A stretch of DNA of 60,000 nucleotides from Glandiceps talaboti (GCF_964340395.1 NC_135552.1:17562694-17622693); one strand, 5' to 3'; counted from the first letter of the stretch, positions 39,223 through 53,915 are shown. The notes: generated by a model from the letters alone, not told the origin. Made by a program: numbers and translations.

Positions 39223-42200
39223 GTTTGAAATAAGTATTTGACATTTTGAAAACATCTCTATGTAATGTAATCAATAAGTAGCTCCTAAAAATTGACTACA
39301 TGATTTAGCGTTTTCAATTATTAACGTTTTTTCAAGAAGTGTCTGCCTGAAAACACAGGACATATATTTCTAACAAAAAAAACATAAATTATTACACTTC
39401 TCTATAATTATATCATGATGTATTGACTTTGCATGTACATGTACACATTTGTATGACCTTTCAGATCAAGGCAAAGGTCAACAGGAATATTTTGATCAAG
39501 AAGAACAATATCTGGATTTGCTGCATCTACTAGAGCAAAATTCTATCATAACTCATCATACTCTACAAATATTTCAGTATTTTTGTTGTTGTTTTTACAA
39601 ATTTAGTCAAACTGGATTCCAACAAGGTGCAAATAGCCATTAGCCACTGTAAGTCATATTGCTATGAGACCTGTCTGATCATATAGATTGATCAGCTGTG
39701 CACGGCAAAATAACAGAGGAATAAGTCAGACAAACTTCAAATGATAGGATAACCAATTTTGATATATCTCCTCCACAAATTTCCATCAGCTGCAAACACT
39801 GACTAATACAGAGAAGTTATACTTATGACCCACAGGTACATGTACATAAAATTTGTATATACTACCACTACCCATTGTGAAACAACTCAATATGGCGACA
39901 TAAAATGAACTATGACTTCATCGCGTTGAGATACCATTTTCAAAGCTTATAAAATAATGACTGTAACCTTTTCACAAAGTAGATAAACTGCCTATTATTG
40001 CATGATCATCATTTCATCTTATATACATGTAAGTTCATTTGAAAGCAAGAAACTAGGACAAATAAACTCCATGCACACAAACAAAACTCATTTGCAGGTA
40101 ATTTATATCATTACATTTGTCAATTCTGAAATATTCAATAAATAGCATACACTTTTACAGCCCACGACATGATAATATTACTTGGCTGAAAATTTTCGTG
40201 TTTATTTATGCTATAACAATGGTACTGTAACAGTTTGAATGAAGATATATTTTTAGGCTATTAAAACCAACAGAAAGACAACCACTTTATATTATATACA
40301 CGAACTGATACTGAGATTTTAATTTTACAAATTTACAAGACCTTCTGTTTATAATTTCCCATTAATATACCAGGTAATATCCTGGGCACTGGATGGTTAT
40401 CTACATACTTGTATCTGACTTATACCATGTAACAATTTGGTGGCACACACCTCTATAATTCCTCCACCTTTGTCTTGAATCATTTGTTATACAAATCTGG
40501 TGATTTTGAGGGAAGAGGGATAATTTTCTTGTACATCATAACTAATTGCTGATGAAAAATGTGACTGATTTGAATGGAAATAAGACTAAAATTGGTATAC
40601 ATACAATACCTACAACATAACTATCAGTTATCAACTGGTTTATGCAAAAACACAGAACAATGCTGGGCTGTGGTTGCAACTTCTTTTTATTTCATTCACA
40701 TTTTCCCAGTGTCTGCAGAGTAACCAACACATACAAAACCATTGAATTTACTCAGGCCTTTCAAAGTGCCCTACCTTGATTTCTATAAGTTGACAAAGAA
40801 AATACATCCACACTGGACAAGCATAAAGTATATTTGTTATCATAGCTACCACCTCATGCCCCTGGAAAACTTGGGTAAAACAAAATGGCTGATGGGGTGT
40901 GAACCTGCACGTATTTTACTATTAGACAAGGCCTAAAAACCGCAAAATCAATATCTACAAAGAGTTGTGGAGTCCAATTTCAACAATGCATTAGGTTGCC
41001 GGCCACATTGTGGTTACCAAAGTGGTAATTGATTGTTGTAATTCTTACACACATCCTTGATAAGTACAGGATGAAAATATACCCACATGCTTCTACATGA
41101 CTGAAACTCCTACAAAGAAATGGGGAAAGGGAGGAGTTACACATTTAACACACTCATGAGCATTACCTAGCATGACAAAATGTGGTTACCATTTTGAAAA
41201 CTGATCTGAGCACATTTTACACACCTATTGGGTTATTTACTATTCTAGTGACATGATCTTGATCAGCAAGATCGAACAGTTTTATATCACTCCTTGAAAG
41301 AGAAAGAATACCACTAACAAACACATCATTATGAGTGGAAAATGTATGTTAGTATAAATATGCCAAATGTTGTAATGCTGTTACCAACTTGGTTACATCC
41401 TGAATCACTACAAATGTTACATAATGCTACAGTAACACAGTCAAAAGTATGGGATCATGCCATGGAGAGGGGGGGTTTGGGGGTTGGGTTATTCAACATT
41501 ATTCAAAATTTTGTCACGCTGTGCCAGTTTCACAGGCTTTCAGAATGGTGTACACTGTCCAAACAAAATGCATGGTGGCAAACACATTAACAGCAACAAC
41601 ATCCATGTAAGCCATACATGTAAGCTACAACATACTGAATTCACACTCAGCAGAGAAACAGACACATAATCTTCATTGCAAAAACCCAACCACACAGTGG
41701 TGTCTTCTTTCTCCATTGTTTAGTTATGATGTTGTAACATGTGAGCAAACTTTCAGAACGGTCTGAAAATAAGACTAGAGTACAATATACTGCTGTAAAT
41801 CATACCACCAGTTTTTACAATTTCAAATATATTTCTCAAAGAACCACACCTAAAATTTAGGAAATCACACGATGCTAGTACTTCAAGAAACATAATAATT
41901 TCAATTCCGATTCCAAATCATTTTGGAATTCACAAACGCATGCATGTATACATGTAGGTCTTGCTTATTTTTTCTTTTCTAAAAACCTCACTAATACAGA
42001 ATGATTAACTGACTTGGTTCATCATACCCTGCAAATCAGACTTGTCTGCAATGAAAGGCTTTAAATAGTCATTCATGTTTTGGTTGAAGGAGCATGTACA
42101 TGTAACATGTGGATGTTTCTGTGTGAAAGGTTTGCAACATATGGCCAACAGGAAATTTACATGTTTCTGTGACTTGTTCTCAGCTAAGTTGGTGTATTCA

Positions 42201-43793
42201 AATATTTTAATTTGTCAGCACTAATTCCTAACCAGGGTTGTGGCCTACTAAAAGCTATTATGTGTGGTAAAATAAAAACGATGGCAAAGACTATCAAAAG
42301 AGACAGAGAAAAGCAGTTGAGAAGAAAGCTATACAAAAGTTACTCTTATCCAAACTAGCAATACACTGACTGGCAGCCTACATGTACTGTAATGTGTGAG
42401 GTAAAAATATTACTTGGTGATATATTTCATCACAACTGAGTTGGGGATGTTAGGTGTATTCATAATAAAGAAACCAGATTCAGTAGGGTAAATCATCCAG
42501 CCAGATGATTGTGACTTGATGTTAGGCAATCATGGACATTTTCAAATAATTACACGTCAGCCAAACATGTGCTTGCCATGAAGCCCTTCAATGTCATTCA
42601 GACCAATCCTATTTAAAATGATTTGTTGGAACATTTCATGTACAGCATTCCTTTATCTACCTCGTCCCACTGTTTTTTCTGATGCAAACTCACAAATTTC
42701 TTGAGTACCAAACAATGTAACTAACATTTCAGGATTTATAGCAAAAAGTAATCAACAATCTTCAGATAATCATATTCATAATGATCGAGATATTCATTTT
42801 TCAACATCCATTTGATAGGAAGGTACATGTATCATCAGAATGTCATGTGAAATGAAAACAACAACGAGACCCCGATTCCAACCAGCTCAAGACCAGTTTT
42901 ATGTCAAAGTACGGTGATGACAGCAACTGAGCTACATGGGTAGACACCACTTTGAAAGTCACTAGCAGGAATACAACTCATGATAACCAAGGTCATTTGT
43001 GCAGCAACATGCCAATGACAAAAACTTCTTATGTAGTTTATCTATTCCACATAATCTTACTATTACTTATAATCCCACACTCAACAGAGTTACAACAGTA
43101 ATACAACAGAAAGGCACTGTTATATAACTGTAGCGTAAAAGCCGAACATGCATGAAGTTTGCAAACTGAAGTCTTTGGAATCATCAAATCTTATAAATGA
43201 TCCAGGGTGTACCTTAACCATTTTCTTTACTCAAGTATTTCACTGTTCCAATGTCACCAGGCATTATTTTTGCATAGGTACTCCTAACTTAGGAGAACTT
43301 GCACGATTTTCATAATTTGAAAAGAGGTTATTGTGTTAGGTAATACTACTATGTCTATTGTCTGTGTCTTGATACTGTAAACACAAAAGAGTTCTATTTA
43401 GTATTTAAAGCTGTGTGATGATTGTTTCATTCAAATGTGGAACACAGTTACACTTATGGTATCAGTCACAAAATAAATGGATTTCATTTTGAATGGTGAC
43501 AGGCGTTCATTGCTTCAACATTTCAACAACTTTGCAGGTATGATAAAGAAACATATTATATGGTAAAAATTAAAACTGCCATATGCTGCATCATCGGAAG
43601 TTCTCGAAGTTCTATAAATTATATTTGGATTTTTGCAATTTGATAAATGAACAGCTTGAAATATAAAAGACATTTTTACATCTGCACCATTAATAAACAC
43701 TGTATTGTTTAACTACATTATTTGTGTACAATTTCATAATCTTTCATACCATTATTTTGCATAACATAACAGTCACAGAAATAATTCATGCTA

Positions 43794-44106
43794 AGGCCTA
43801 AAAAAGATAATTGTTTGGTTCCGGTTACCCGACCCCACCTAGCTTTTCACTGCCGACCCTAAACTTTTTCGAGAAAAAAATAATAAAATCGCAAAAATCA
43901 ACTTTAAAATATAAAAATGTTCTTCCAATCTGTAATGGCTGTACATCTGATAGGAAGAAATAAACAACACAGAGACCATTTTGAAAACAATGAAAAACCT
44001 AAACTAGACACACATGAAAAAAAATATAATAAAATAAAAAATCTACCTACCCCACCTATTCTACAATTGAGTGTAATAGGAACCACACAATTTTTTTATT
44101 AGGCCT
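43794..44106. mobile_element. MITE-like element with AGGCCTAA termini, copy 1
   Basis: Left end AGGCCTAAAAAAGATAATTG with TGGTTCC inside; right end GGAACCACACAATTTTTTTA then TTAGGCCT. The ends are imperfect inverted repeats of about 30 bp. Internally it shares GACCCCACCTAG and TTCTTCCAATCTGTAATGGC with the copy at 57128-57390. No coding potential is seen. Confidence 0.7.
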
Positions 44107-45656
44107 AATGAAGAAAGATGATTTTAAAACCTTTCACATTCCTACTCCTTAAAAAATCAGATTTGCCCCTGGATTAAATGGGTCCCTGGGACACCAAGAA
44201 CCTTGGGACAAGAGTCTCTAGGGAGACTACATCTCAACACCAATTCTCAACCAATACCACCAACATGTCATTACAGTAAAGTCTGTTACATGTTATCTGA
44301 TGCAGGATAAAATTAAACAAACTGTGTAACAGATTGACTGCCTTACTGCCAGACAAGACTTCTTGTGCTGTGCTACAAATGCTACATTTTGTTTGATAAG
44401 AGATAGATAGTGAAAAAGTGAGTCTCTGTGCCATTCTACCTTACATAATATTAGGGGAGTCTCACAAGGACCCAATTTCATTTACTTGTGTTGCATTTGC
44501 ATACCTCACTTTGGTCACTGCAAATGATAGTGGGGTTTTTTTTTGTATTAGTTCCGAACTTAAAATAATTTACCAAGTAATAGTAGTATAAAGGTTAGTG
44601 TTGATTCCATTGTTTACAAGCTGACACTAACAATCAGTATACAATTGCATACAACTTATTCCTACATGTAATCTTTTGTACATATGTTATGAAATTATTT
44701 AAGTATATAAGCAAGGAATCACCCTGGGGAAATCAATAAACTACAATGCGTTCTAACTTCTACAGCCAAGTCATTTCGTATTTTTCTAACAAAATGACGA
44801 CTATATAGTTAGCATACATATCGGTTTAATGCCTATGATCTTGGTTTCCAGATGGCTGCAGATCAATGGATGACAATATTATGATAAACAAATATGCAAC
44901 TTCATCAGAAATGCAACAAAAACGTTTATGTACAAAATGAAGTTACTGTAGTATATTACTTTACAGCTTGTATCATCTTTAATTCAAATGGCACTTTCTA
45001 CTTTTTCCTCAACACAATAACCATCGTTTTAAATGACATTCCGTAAAATCACAACAAAATTAGTTTTAATGTTGAAAAACAGGCAATATTTCACTCCAGG
45101 AGAGAAAACCTTTCAATAAAACAAGTCACACTCAGATTTGATACCTCCCATAATTTCACGTTGATGGAGGACCATTTGACAACGAGTGCTTATGAGGGCG
45201 GGTTGAATAGAACGAACGACAGACCAAAGCGTAGAAATTTTTAGAAGCACCTCAGAAATTTCAATGGAGAGAAAGAAAAATATGTTTCTTTTCAAAATCG
45301 AAACCAGTTGTACAGATATATTCAACAGAATAAAAAATTACACATAACTGAAATTACTATTATGAAATGTTTCACTTCAAATCGTTCATTCTTATAGAAA
45401 TCGCCGCGATCGGGTACTTATTTCTCCACTAAATATTGAAATTTTATTATTTTTATCACATGGCACCAGTTTAAAAAGAATTTGGTGCCAAATGGCACAA
45501 GAAGCTATAACTTTATGGGGGTCTCTCAGGAAATCTCTAAATTCTTCGGAAAACGAGAGAAAAATTGGGTATAGTTTGGGGATTACAACATAGAAATCAG
45601 TCAAAATGGCGACTGAAATTCAATGCAAAGAATGGCAATATTGGCATGATGCTTAC

Positions 45657-45915
45657 CTTTGTTGAAACTTGGCGACGTTGGACTACGCCTCTCGGGCGAT
45701 GTTCTGAGGTCTGGTGAACGTCTGTGTTTCACCCTATGAGTATCCGAGGCCCATAACGGCGTCGGCGATGAGGTAGGGCTGGATCGACGACCGTTACTCC
45801 GCGTTGGACTGCCTTGTCGTAGCGAAATCGGCACCAAGGTAGCTTTCATCGGCGGAGGCTTTGTTGCCGAAGGAGAAGCATTTCTCCTCGGCCTCTGAGG
45901 CGGTTGTGAGGCCAT
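45657..45915 (-). CDS. GLCCI1: FAM117/GLCCI1 family protein, exon 1 (start codon exon)
   Basis: This is the first coding exon, 86 codons plus one base. Translation begins at the ATG at 45915, which has G at +4 (ATGGCC); an in-frame GTG nine bases upstream is not a plausible animal start. The peptide starts MASQPPQRPRRNASPS and is basic and rich in Ser, Pro and Arg. It contains PPMKATLVPISLRQGSPTRS at residues 21-40, then SSPTSSPTPLW (45-55), RVKHRRSP (61-68) and SPERRSP (73-79). These blocks match in order the N-terminus of vertebrate FAM117B and GLCCI1, which is predicted to be disordered. The exon ends AAAG before a GTAAGC donor (phase 1) and joins exon 2 to make a Val codon. It sits in locally CpG-rich DNA. 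Vertebrates have three paralogs (GLCCI1, FAM117A, FAM117B); this looks like the single pre-duplication gene, and the symbol is chosen from the UMAD1 neighbour. Confidence 0.9.
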
Positions 45916-46350
45916 GATTATCACAAAACTAAAAAGCGAGGTAGTCTTTATGGTAAATGTCCACTTGGCAAAGTCTCAAGCTTGTAGGATAATAAGACAC
46001 GCATAAAATAAAGTATTTTTCAAGCAATTTCACATACAGGCTATCTCTTCTTACTGCATCCGCCAAATGCGAGGAACAAAATATTTCTCCTGCATGCAGT
46101 ATCATGTGATAGATCGTTGCGATTCCATTGGTCCCCAATCTATACATATTCATTTTTTATGCTAATACATAGAAACCCAGTGACCAGGAATCACCCTCCT
46201 GAATGACGTTACCAAGGATCTTCCTATTTTGATTGGTTGTTGCTGGCAAAGGGTCTACACTTTATTACGAGCGCTGCATAACTCTTTTACTATAGCAATA
46301 TCGCGGCATAGCGTGAAGTCCGTTCCCATCGCACCTAATTTGATTTAACT
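45916..46350 (-). promoter_or_regulatory. Probable promoter and 5' UTR region of the GLCCI1-like gene
   Basis: This is the sequence directly upstream of the start codon. CpG is more frequent than in the surrounding introns (for example at 46040-46075 and 46270-46330). Two CCAAT boxes occur on the gene's strand, seen as ATTGG on the plus strand at 46127-46131 and 46232-46236. No clear TATA box is placed relative to a known start. The transcription start and any untranslated first exon cannot be located from sequence. Confidence 0.45.
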
Positions 46351-47310
46351 AATCATCCTACGTCCTTCGGTTGTATGCGTGCGCCCTATTTTCAAATGTG
46401 CCGACTGCTTTCAATGATGTCGAAGTATACTTTATTTTTTTCCAACGTGTTTCTGTTTTATTATTCACGATAATATCATATTCTTGCCCTGGTTTAGATA
46501 ATAAGATTGCAACAATTAGTTTTTTCAATAACCATTACATAATTTGGATGTAGCGAATGTATGTTGACCGTGTTTTGTTTCATGCCTTTTGGTTTTACAT
46601 CAACAACGATCAATAAGAAAGTTCCGTTTGCACGTAAACTGCAGTTGACAGGAAGTTAGTCCCTACAAAAAAAGTTGCTGAGTGTGCTGTTCATGATCAT
46701 ACGAGACAGTAGTTTGGCACCGTGCCAATGTAGTACAAACACACAGTTTCATGACGCGAAAGCAAGTTGGCAAAATGCCAGGAATTATGAATAGGTTACA
46801 CAGATATATTATTAAAATGGATGTTACTGATATATAAATGCACCGCATAATAAAATTCGCTATCGACCATTGTTATCAGAAGAAATTAAGCTGTCCACCA
46901 AACGTTCGTTATCATTTTTGCGCCTATAGAATTTGAAGTCAGGCAAATAATAAGTTCCAGGGTTGAATATTTATGACATATTTTGTCGGGTTATCTCCAA
47001 ATAAGCTTATCTCTGAGAGACGGGTGATGGGATCCACCGACTCCATGGCGTTGAAACGTCGACAAAATAGTGCACTTGTTCAAAAAGTGATGGCCAAAAC
47101 GTGTACTAAACTTTGCCTGTATACAGTTGTTGTTTTTAAATGCGATCCATTGGTAGGCACAGAATGTCATTTTTTTTACAAAATGTTACCAATTCATTTA
47201 AAAATCTTAAAATACTTGACTTCAACATTCTAACTATAAGTATAGTATCACAAGGTAAAAAATACCAAATGATGATATGAGTAACAGCAAAAGAAAAATA
47301 AAAAAAATAA

Positions 47311-47450
<140 letters not shown>

Positions 47451-48134
47451 AAGGCACATGAGTTCTAGTATAATTGTAATCGAAAATTACGCCTATCTAT
47501 GGCCACTATCGACATCTATACTAGTATGACTACTGTCTCGGGCTGTCCAGGCAAAGTGTGGCAACCATGTCTAATTTACATGACGTACGCTCATATACAC
47601 ATATTCCGTAAAATGAGTGCATAAAGAAGCGAAATCAAATTATGATATGAATAACACCCAGCATCGTATGAAGTGTTGTCAATCAACTGCAGAATGTACA
47701 GGTAACACGAGCTACAGAAGCAAATATGACCTTTCACCCTGACATCGATGTCATCCGCTTAGAATCTCACATAATAATAGAGATGACATTTCGTATCATT
47801 CGGCACGATATTTTTATCCGCAAATACAAATATATTTTCGTCTTGTTTCACCATCAGCAGACAATTCTACAGGAGACAAGATGTGTATTGGCAACTTTAA
47901 GTGTTGGCGTGCAATACATCCACATTTTTTTTAAAATTTAAACTTTTTGTATAAACTTAATTCATTTTATTTTAATTAATTTTCCATTTTAGCTCTATGA
48001 CCTTAAAGTAATTCCGCTGGGAAGTATTACGTGTTCGAATAAAATTCATCAATATGATGCAAATAGACCTATACCTCCAAACTATGACCACCATGAAAAA
48101 AAATGACAAGCATGCATGCAGAACTGGTAAAAGT

Positions 48135-48302
48135 TGTATGTATGTATGTATGTATGTATGTATGTATGTATGTATGTATGTATGTATGTATGTATGTATG
48201 TATGTATGTATGTATGTATGTATGTATGTATGTATGTATGTATGTATGTATGTATGTATGTATGTATGTATGTATGTATGTATGTATGTATGTATGTATG
48301 TA

Positions 48303-48355
<53 letters not shown>

Positions 48356-48371
48356 GTGTGTGGGGGGGGGG
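48135..48371 (+). repeat. (GTAT)n then (GT)n then poly-G
   Basis: About 170 bp of pure GTAT are followed by about 40 bp of GT, a short GTAT return and a ten-base G run. All six frames are partly open (YVCM or HTYI periodic peptides); none is a gene. Confidence 0.95.
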
Positions 48372-49589
48372 ACATGATATGGCAATTTCATGGACCGATG
48401 ACTGATATTGCATGCGTGTAATTAGTCTTTGTGGACATGGTTATTAATTTTCACAAAGCTATTTTAACACATTTTAATTTGTACTTTACACCATATAGAC
48501 ATTGGAGACCTCTCTCCAATATCGCATATGATTTCGTCTTTTGGTCGCCCTGACAACTAAGAAATTATGCCCACGTAACTCAACTATGATATGTGTTAGT
48601 GATGATGATGACAATTAATAAAACTGTGCGAAGGTCAGTCTATGTTTGGTTCGATGAACTCAAGACATCGGCGAGTAATTATTCTCAGCGGATCATAGTA
48701 TTAAAGTTTATGTAAACTTACATGTTTGTTCTATCACGTGAGTACACGTTTGTATTTCATCAAGCCTTGTCGGACACTGAATGATTTACTGCCACGCCTT
48801 GCACGCCTTGATACTGTACAGTAACAACGCCATGCCAGTGTGTCAAAGTTGCAAATATATAGAACATCAAAACTTTTGTGGACAGTGTCAATTTTTTAAA
48901 GATATCCTTGCAATAGCTATCTTGTGTTCATTTTTATTGGATAATTATATAGAATAAATACAATACATCTGTATCCTGACCTCATGTACAGGCTAGGGCG
49001 AACATAAAGCTAGTTTGATTTTTTAAAAACCCTTTGAGTTGCGTTTTGTTGAGACCATCCAGTTTCATTTGTGTACATGTATATACGTGTACTACATTTT
49101 GGGTTGGGGTGGTAACTCGTTTTAAGAACTCGAGGCAATGCTAAAGTTAAAAAAAAATTAAGGTGACTCTATGATTATACATTTTCATTACAAAATGAAC
49201 CAATTTTACATTTTCGAATGTATATATATGACATGAGTATACGCAATATAAGCTTACCACTGTAGCAGGCAAAAATACAGCGTGACATCGAATGTAAATA
49301 TTTCCAGGTAGCGTTGCCATGTTCCCGTATGGTAATGAGGTACATTTGTATACAAACAGGGAAAAGATTGTTACATTGTTGCAATTGTAACATCCTGCAC
49401 ATCATTTAATCGTTCTTTATTCTCCTTTCATACTTTTACATCAACAGGTATAAAATACTCTGAATTCCGACAAACGTCCTTGCCATCAACCATGGACTGT
49501 ATGCTCCCCAGGGATTCGACGGTGATCATGTCAGGCCGTTGCGCCAATACAGGACTGTGCCAGGGGTAATACTAGTAATTGTACAGAGT

Positions 49590-49665
49590 TATAATTATGA
49601 CATCTATTGTGGAATGCGCTTTACAAATGTCTACTATTATTACTGTTATTATATTTCCTAGAAAT
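49590..49665 (-). mobile_element. Short retroelement tail (AAAGCGC type)
   Basis: On the minus strand this reads ...AATAATAGTAGACATTTGTA AAGCGCATTCC, matching the (AAT)n plus TAAAGCGC tail seen in many invertebrate and fish interspersed repeats. Only the tail is recognisable. Confidence 0.4.
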
Positions 49666-50810
49666 TGGAAACTATTACATTGACAAAGCAAGGTTTTAGG
49701 CAGTGTTAATCGTGGCGCCATGTATGATATTATATATACCTGTTTTTAAATTTATTACACTTTCTAGTAAATTACTTTAACAATTACATGATAGTGTTAT
49801 CATATTCTTGCATGCAAGTCAGGTGCTTCTCGTGGATGACAAATTGATATTTATTTTGGATTTTTAATTCATAAAACAACTCTACTATGTTTTTTTTACT
49901 TGAAAAAAAAGTGTGAAACAACATATACTAAATCCTAAACATTAAATTTAAAAAAAAAAGTATTTACTATTGTATGTACAATAACAAACTTTTTTTACAC
50001 TTTTTTTTAGCTTTTTGCAATTTATTAAGTTACAAACATGGATTTGGTTGATGTTGTTTCACATTATTTTTTTCGAGTAGAGTTGTCTTAAGAATTAAAA
50101 ATAAATTAAAATAATTAATCATTATTCTATAGAACACTAGTAACCCACTCCACCCCATCCCAAAAGCAAGAATATATCACAAGACGTGTATATTAATTCC
50201 TAAACGACCAGCAAATATAATAGCTAGTTCTTGATATGAGCTATTCAGAGCTTGCAAATAGTGTGAACACGATGACTGCTACACGTACACAGTCAGAAAT
50301 ATCACATCAGTTTCATGTATGGCCAGCCCTGTTTCTTGATTTAGTTTTACGCTGTCCTTTAAAAGTTCAGTTAAGCAAGGAACCTAAGTATTTTTTTTTT
50401 ATAATCCTAAATTACAATTTTCATATTCTAACTCTCAAAAACTTCTTTTAGTTATGTTATTTATAAGTTAATCCTCGAAAGTTTACCATACTCGACATTT
50501 TCGATCCAACACACTACAATTTTCACATTATAGTTCGCGCGCAATAATCATATCACATTTAAGTTTATAACAGAATGGATGTATAATTTTCATATTCTAG
50601 TCCCCAAGAACATTTGTGCTTGGATTTTATAATACACACCATTGTGTTTATTTGGTGTGTAGTTCACTAAACGACCTGATATACGTACAAGGTTTGCTCT
50701 ATGATATACTGTGTAGATCACTAAAAGACTGGGCATGTACAATTTCGTATAACTGAACAAAGAAACACAAGTCCACTTCATCGTCTTAAACCACAGCCTC
50801 TGAATGAATG

Positions 50811-51124
50811 ATGTATGTATGTATGTATGTATGTATGTATGTATGTATGTATGTATGTATGTATGTATGTATGTATGTATGTATGTATGTATGTATGTAT
50901 GTGTGTGTATGTATATATGTGTGTGTATGTATGTATGTATGTATGTATGTATGTATGTATGTATACATGTATGTATGTATGTATGTATGTATGTATGTAT
51001 GTATGTATGCATGTATGTATGTATGCATGTATGTATGTATGTATGTATGTATGTGTGTGTATGTATATATGTGTGTATATATGTATGTATGTATGTGTGT
51101 GTGTACAATGTATGTATGTATGTA

Positions 51125-51155
<31 letters not shown>

Positions 51156-51179
51156 ATGTATGTATGTATGTATGTATGT

Positions 51180-51226
<47 letters not shown>
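50811..51226 (+). repeat. Long compound (GTAT)n / (GT)n microsatellite
   Basis: Over 400 bp of GTAT with GTGT, GTATAT, GCAT and TACA interruptions, ending in pure (GT)n. It is larger and more interrupted than the array at 48135-48371, which suggests greater age. Confidence 0.95.
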
Positions 51227-51227
<1 letters not shown>

Positions 51228-52012
51228 CATCATGCATGTATGTACTGTGATATACTCAAACTGTATCAGACACTGACTCAGTCCCCAACCCCTGCCTCTA
51301 CAATCAGACAAAACCTACATTCAAATTCACAATAAGTCAGTTTAACCATTTTCCATATTTTATTGTGAACAATATCAAATCACAAACTGATAGGATAAAG
51401 GGTACTTTTTAATACTTCATTAGGAGCTTACACCCACAGATAAATATGCTAAATAATATCACGACGTTTTAACACTGATGAAATAACAGACTTATACAAG
51501 TTATAGTAAGTGGTTAGCTGTGACCTATATTAGGGTTGACCTTTACACTGATTGGAATATCTACAAGACAGGAAGTGCAAAATGCTTTATTACAATTTAT
51601 TTCTAAATTGACTGAAAAAAAAGATACAGAAAGATAACTCCACATGTGAAAATACAATGTAAATATATCTTTGTGATGACATTATGAGAGAGTGGTTTTA
51701 ATATTATTGTGCAGTGACAACATCCGTGAATATTGATAGTTTTACATCTGAACAGTCAACACAACACATATGGCAACTGCTTTGTATGAGCTGTACAGTA
51801 AACCATCCATTCTGACTCATACTCCTTTATATCTCATGCATGCCACATTGGATGCGCTTGAACAAAAAATATGGAATTTAAACCCTGGTTGTTCTACATC
51901 ACAAAGATGTGTGTCTACATCATTGGTTCTGGGGTGCTGACAATGAAAGTCAAAACAATTCAAAATCACCATTATTTTCCCCTGATTTTTTCATACATAA
52001 TGCCTGTGGAGG

Positions 52013-52171
52013 TATAATTATATTATTCCCCAAAATCTTTCTTCATTCAGCTGGAAAATACTCATGATCTAAAGAGTTTAGTTTTGTTACAACTTATCTT
52101 TTGACTTGTAGTGACAAGGCCCCTCATGTCACTTGTAATTTCCTTGGTTGAAGAAAGAAAATACTGGGAAC
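52013..52171. mobile_element. Palindromic MITE-like element, copy 2
   Basis: Shares TATAATTATATTATTCC, TTCTTCATTCAGCTGGAAAA, AGTGACAA(G/A)GCCCCT and TTTCCTTG in the same order as 33491-33636. It has a longer, more diverged centre (52065-52110). Confidence 0.65.
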
Positions 52172-53339
52172 AACATTAGATTATTATGTCACATGTTGTC
52201 TCCATAAACTTAGGAATACTGATATCTTCTAAAGGTTTGTGTATAGCACTTGATATGATGTAAGGGACGATTGTACAATGTCGCACAAGCTCAACAAATG
52301 AACATCATTCGTTTAGGTCAAAACCCCTTCCCCCTCCCCCTAAATGAGCGTTTAATATGATTCAAAATATGATTCAAACTATAGCGGTCACACCACTACG
52401 ATCAATGTAGTGTAAAACATGATTGTAAACACATTAAAAGACTCAGTGCCAGAAACCCAGCACCATATCTCATATCAGAAGTAAATTTTTATCAATTTAT
52501 CAACATCTCAGTAGTAAATACAGAAGCTGTTATCATTGAAGGCGCGAAAGTTTTTGAAATTTGGTTAGAAGTGCAAAAATTAAGTTCAGCAATTGCATTG
52601 ACACCAGACCCCATCCCCCTAAAGAAAATAAGTTTGCTTATTGAGAATGTGTGACATTGTGCGATCATCCCTAAGGTAAATCCTAATAGTTCACAAATAT
52701 TGCAGGCATTTAGTTTTCGAAAAGTCAACTTTTTACACCAATTATCATCAATGGAATTGATGAAATCATATGATGATGACAGAGAATAAAACTGTTTACT
52801 GCACTTTTACATTGTGTTTCTGTTTCTAAAGATAACTGAACAGTTCTTTGATAGGTTTGATTCAGTGTTTATTTCTACAGTGACAAAATAAAATGTAAGC
52901 ATCATACTAATTTGTATATTACCTGCAACATGACATATTTTACAGTTCATGTTATCAAAGAGTGACAAAAAAAGACAATGATATTGTACAAAACAAGGTA
53001 GTCTAAAGTCACACTTTGTCCTAGCGTACTAATACTGAATCCCTAGTAAACAAAGCCCAGCAAAGTCTTTATTTTCTCAGATGCCTGAAAAAATTTGATG
53101 TGAGCCAAGATATTTTAGTCAATTTTTATCATTCAACTACTAAAAGTACTTTAATCAACTATCATTGTCTGGTTCAGGAACATTACGCTGGAGGAGTTAG
53201 CTTCATCTGCAGTGAAGAAAAAATCATTGGCACCAATCTGCGTTCACTTGACTCCATGTATCACTTGAGGACTGTCCACAAGGCAACATCCACAACATCC
53301 ATTACACAACATCCTACTCATTAACCTTTGTATGCTTTG

Positions 53340-53570
53340 GTCGGTACTATCATAGTATAAAGACATCCTCTGAATGTTTTAGCAAAAGCTTTTACCCTTC
53401 TGCAATTTGATTTTTAAATGAGTCCCAATTTTCACTTTTATCTTGGTTGTTTTTTATCTGTCCTTTTGTTCTCTTTTTTACCGTCTTTAGGAGTACTCGT
53501 GAATAGTTATATTCCAATATTTTAATACTTTTATGGCAATAAAGTATCTGAATCTGAAGCTGAATCTGAA
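53340..53570 (+). mobile_element. 3' end of a retroelement (SINE/LINE-like tail)
   Basis: The segment ends TATGGCAATAAAGTATCTGAATC followed by further GAA/TCTGAA units (53546-53570), a 3' tail form typical of non-LTR retroelements. The 5' border is unclear. A 74-codon frame just upstream (53100-53324) shows no reverse transcriptase motif. Confidence 0.5.
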
Positions 53571-53884
53571 CATGCCTCCTTACACCAGTCTTAGTTCAGG
53601 TCAAAGTTCACATTCAGTACATAGTTATGAATTGTGGTAATCAGTATGTTTGTAATATTAAACATGACAAGATTTAGGTCATTTTTGTACTCATTACCAC
53701 TATTATATCGGTTAAGAACAAACTGAATCCCTTTGGATCCAGCTTTACAGCATTTGAAGATTCAAAACCTTTTTTTTTTGTATTCCTTTACTGCTGATTT
53801 ACAGAAGCAGAAAGTCTTATTTACATTCACAATACTGCATACTTCTATTTGACAGTAATAAAGAAACAGCACACAACTGTGTGT

Positions 53885-53915
53885 GGGGTGGGGGTGGGGG
53901 GTGGGGGAAGGGAGG
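53885..53915 (+). repeat. G-rich run with G-quadruplex potential
   Basis: Four or more runs of four to six G separated by single T (GGGGTGGGGGTGGGGGG and on). It lies about 110-140 bp past the UMA-gene stop codon, with the C-rich strand on the transcript side. Confidence 0.8.

Larger units (their letters stand above)
17071..45656 (-). other. Intron 1 of the GLCCI1-like gene (28.6 kb)
   Basis: The intron runs from GTAAGC after exon 1 to tttgatttcag before exon 2. No conserved coding exon was recognised. It holds several small inverted-repeat transposons, one SINE, one 845-bp TIR element, minisatellite and microsatellite arrays and a long palindrome, each listed separately. The longest unexplained open frames (for example 33904-34260 plus strand, 37026-37382 plus strand) resemble no family I know. 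The stretch 28860-29130 is somewhat richer in CpG than its surroundings and could hide an untranslated exon or an old insertion. Confidence 0.75.

Noticed and set aside
47972-48421. Open frames up to 139 codons (YVCM, HTYI repeats) on both strands
   Set aside because: A 4-bp repeat without stops leaves all frames open; this is not evidence of coding.
50590-51335. Open frames up to 215 codons over the GTAT array
   Set aside because: These are microsatellite artefacts as above; the longest one extends into unique sequence without any recognisable protein.
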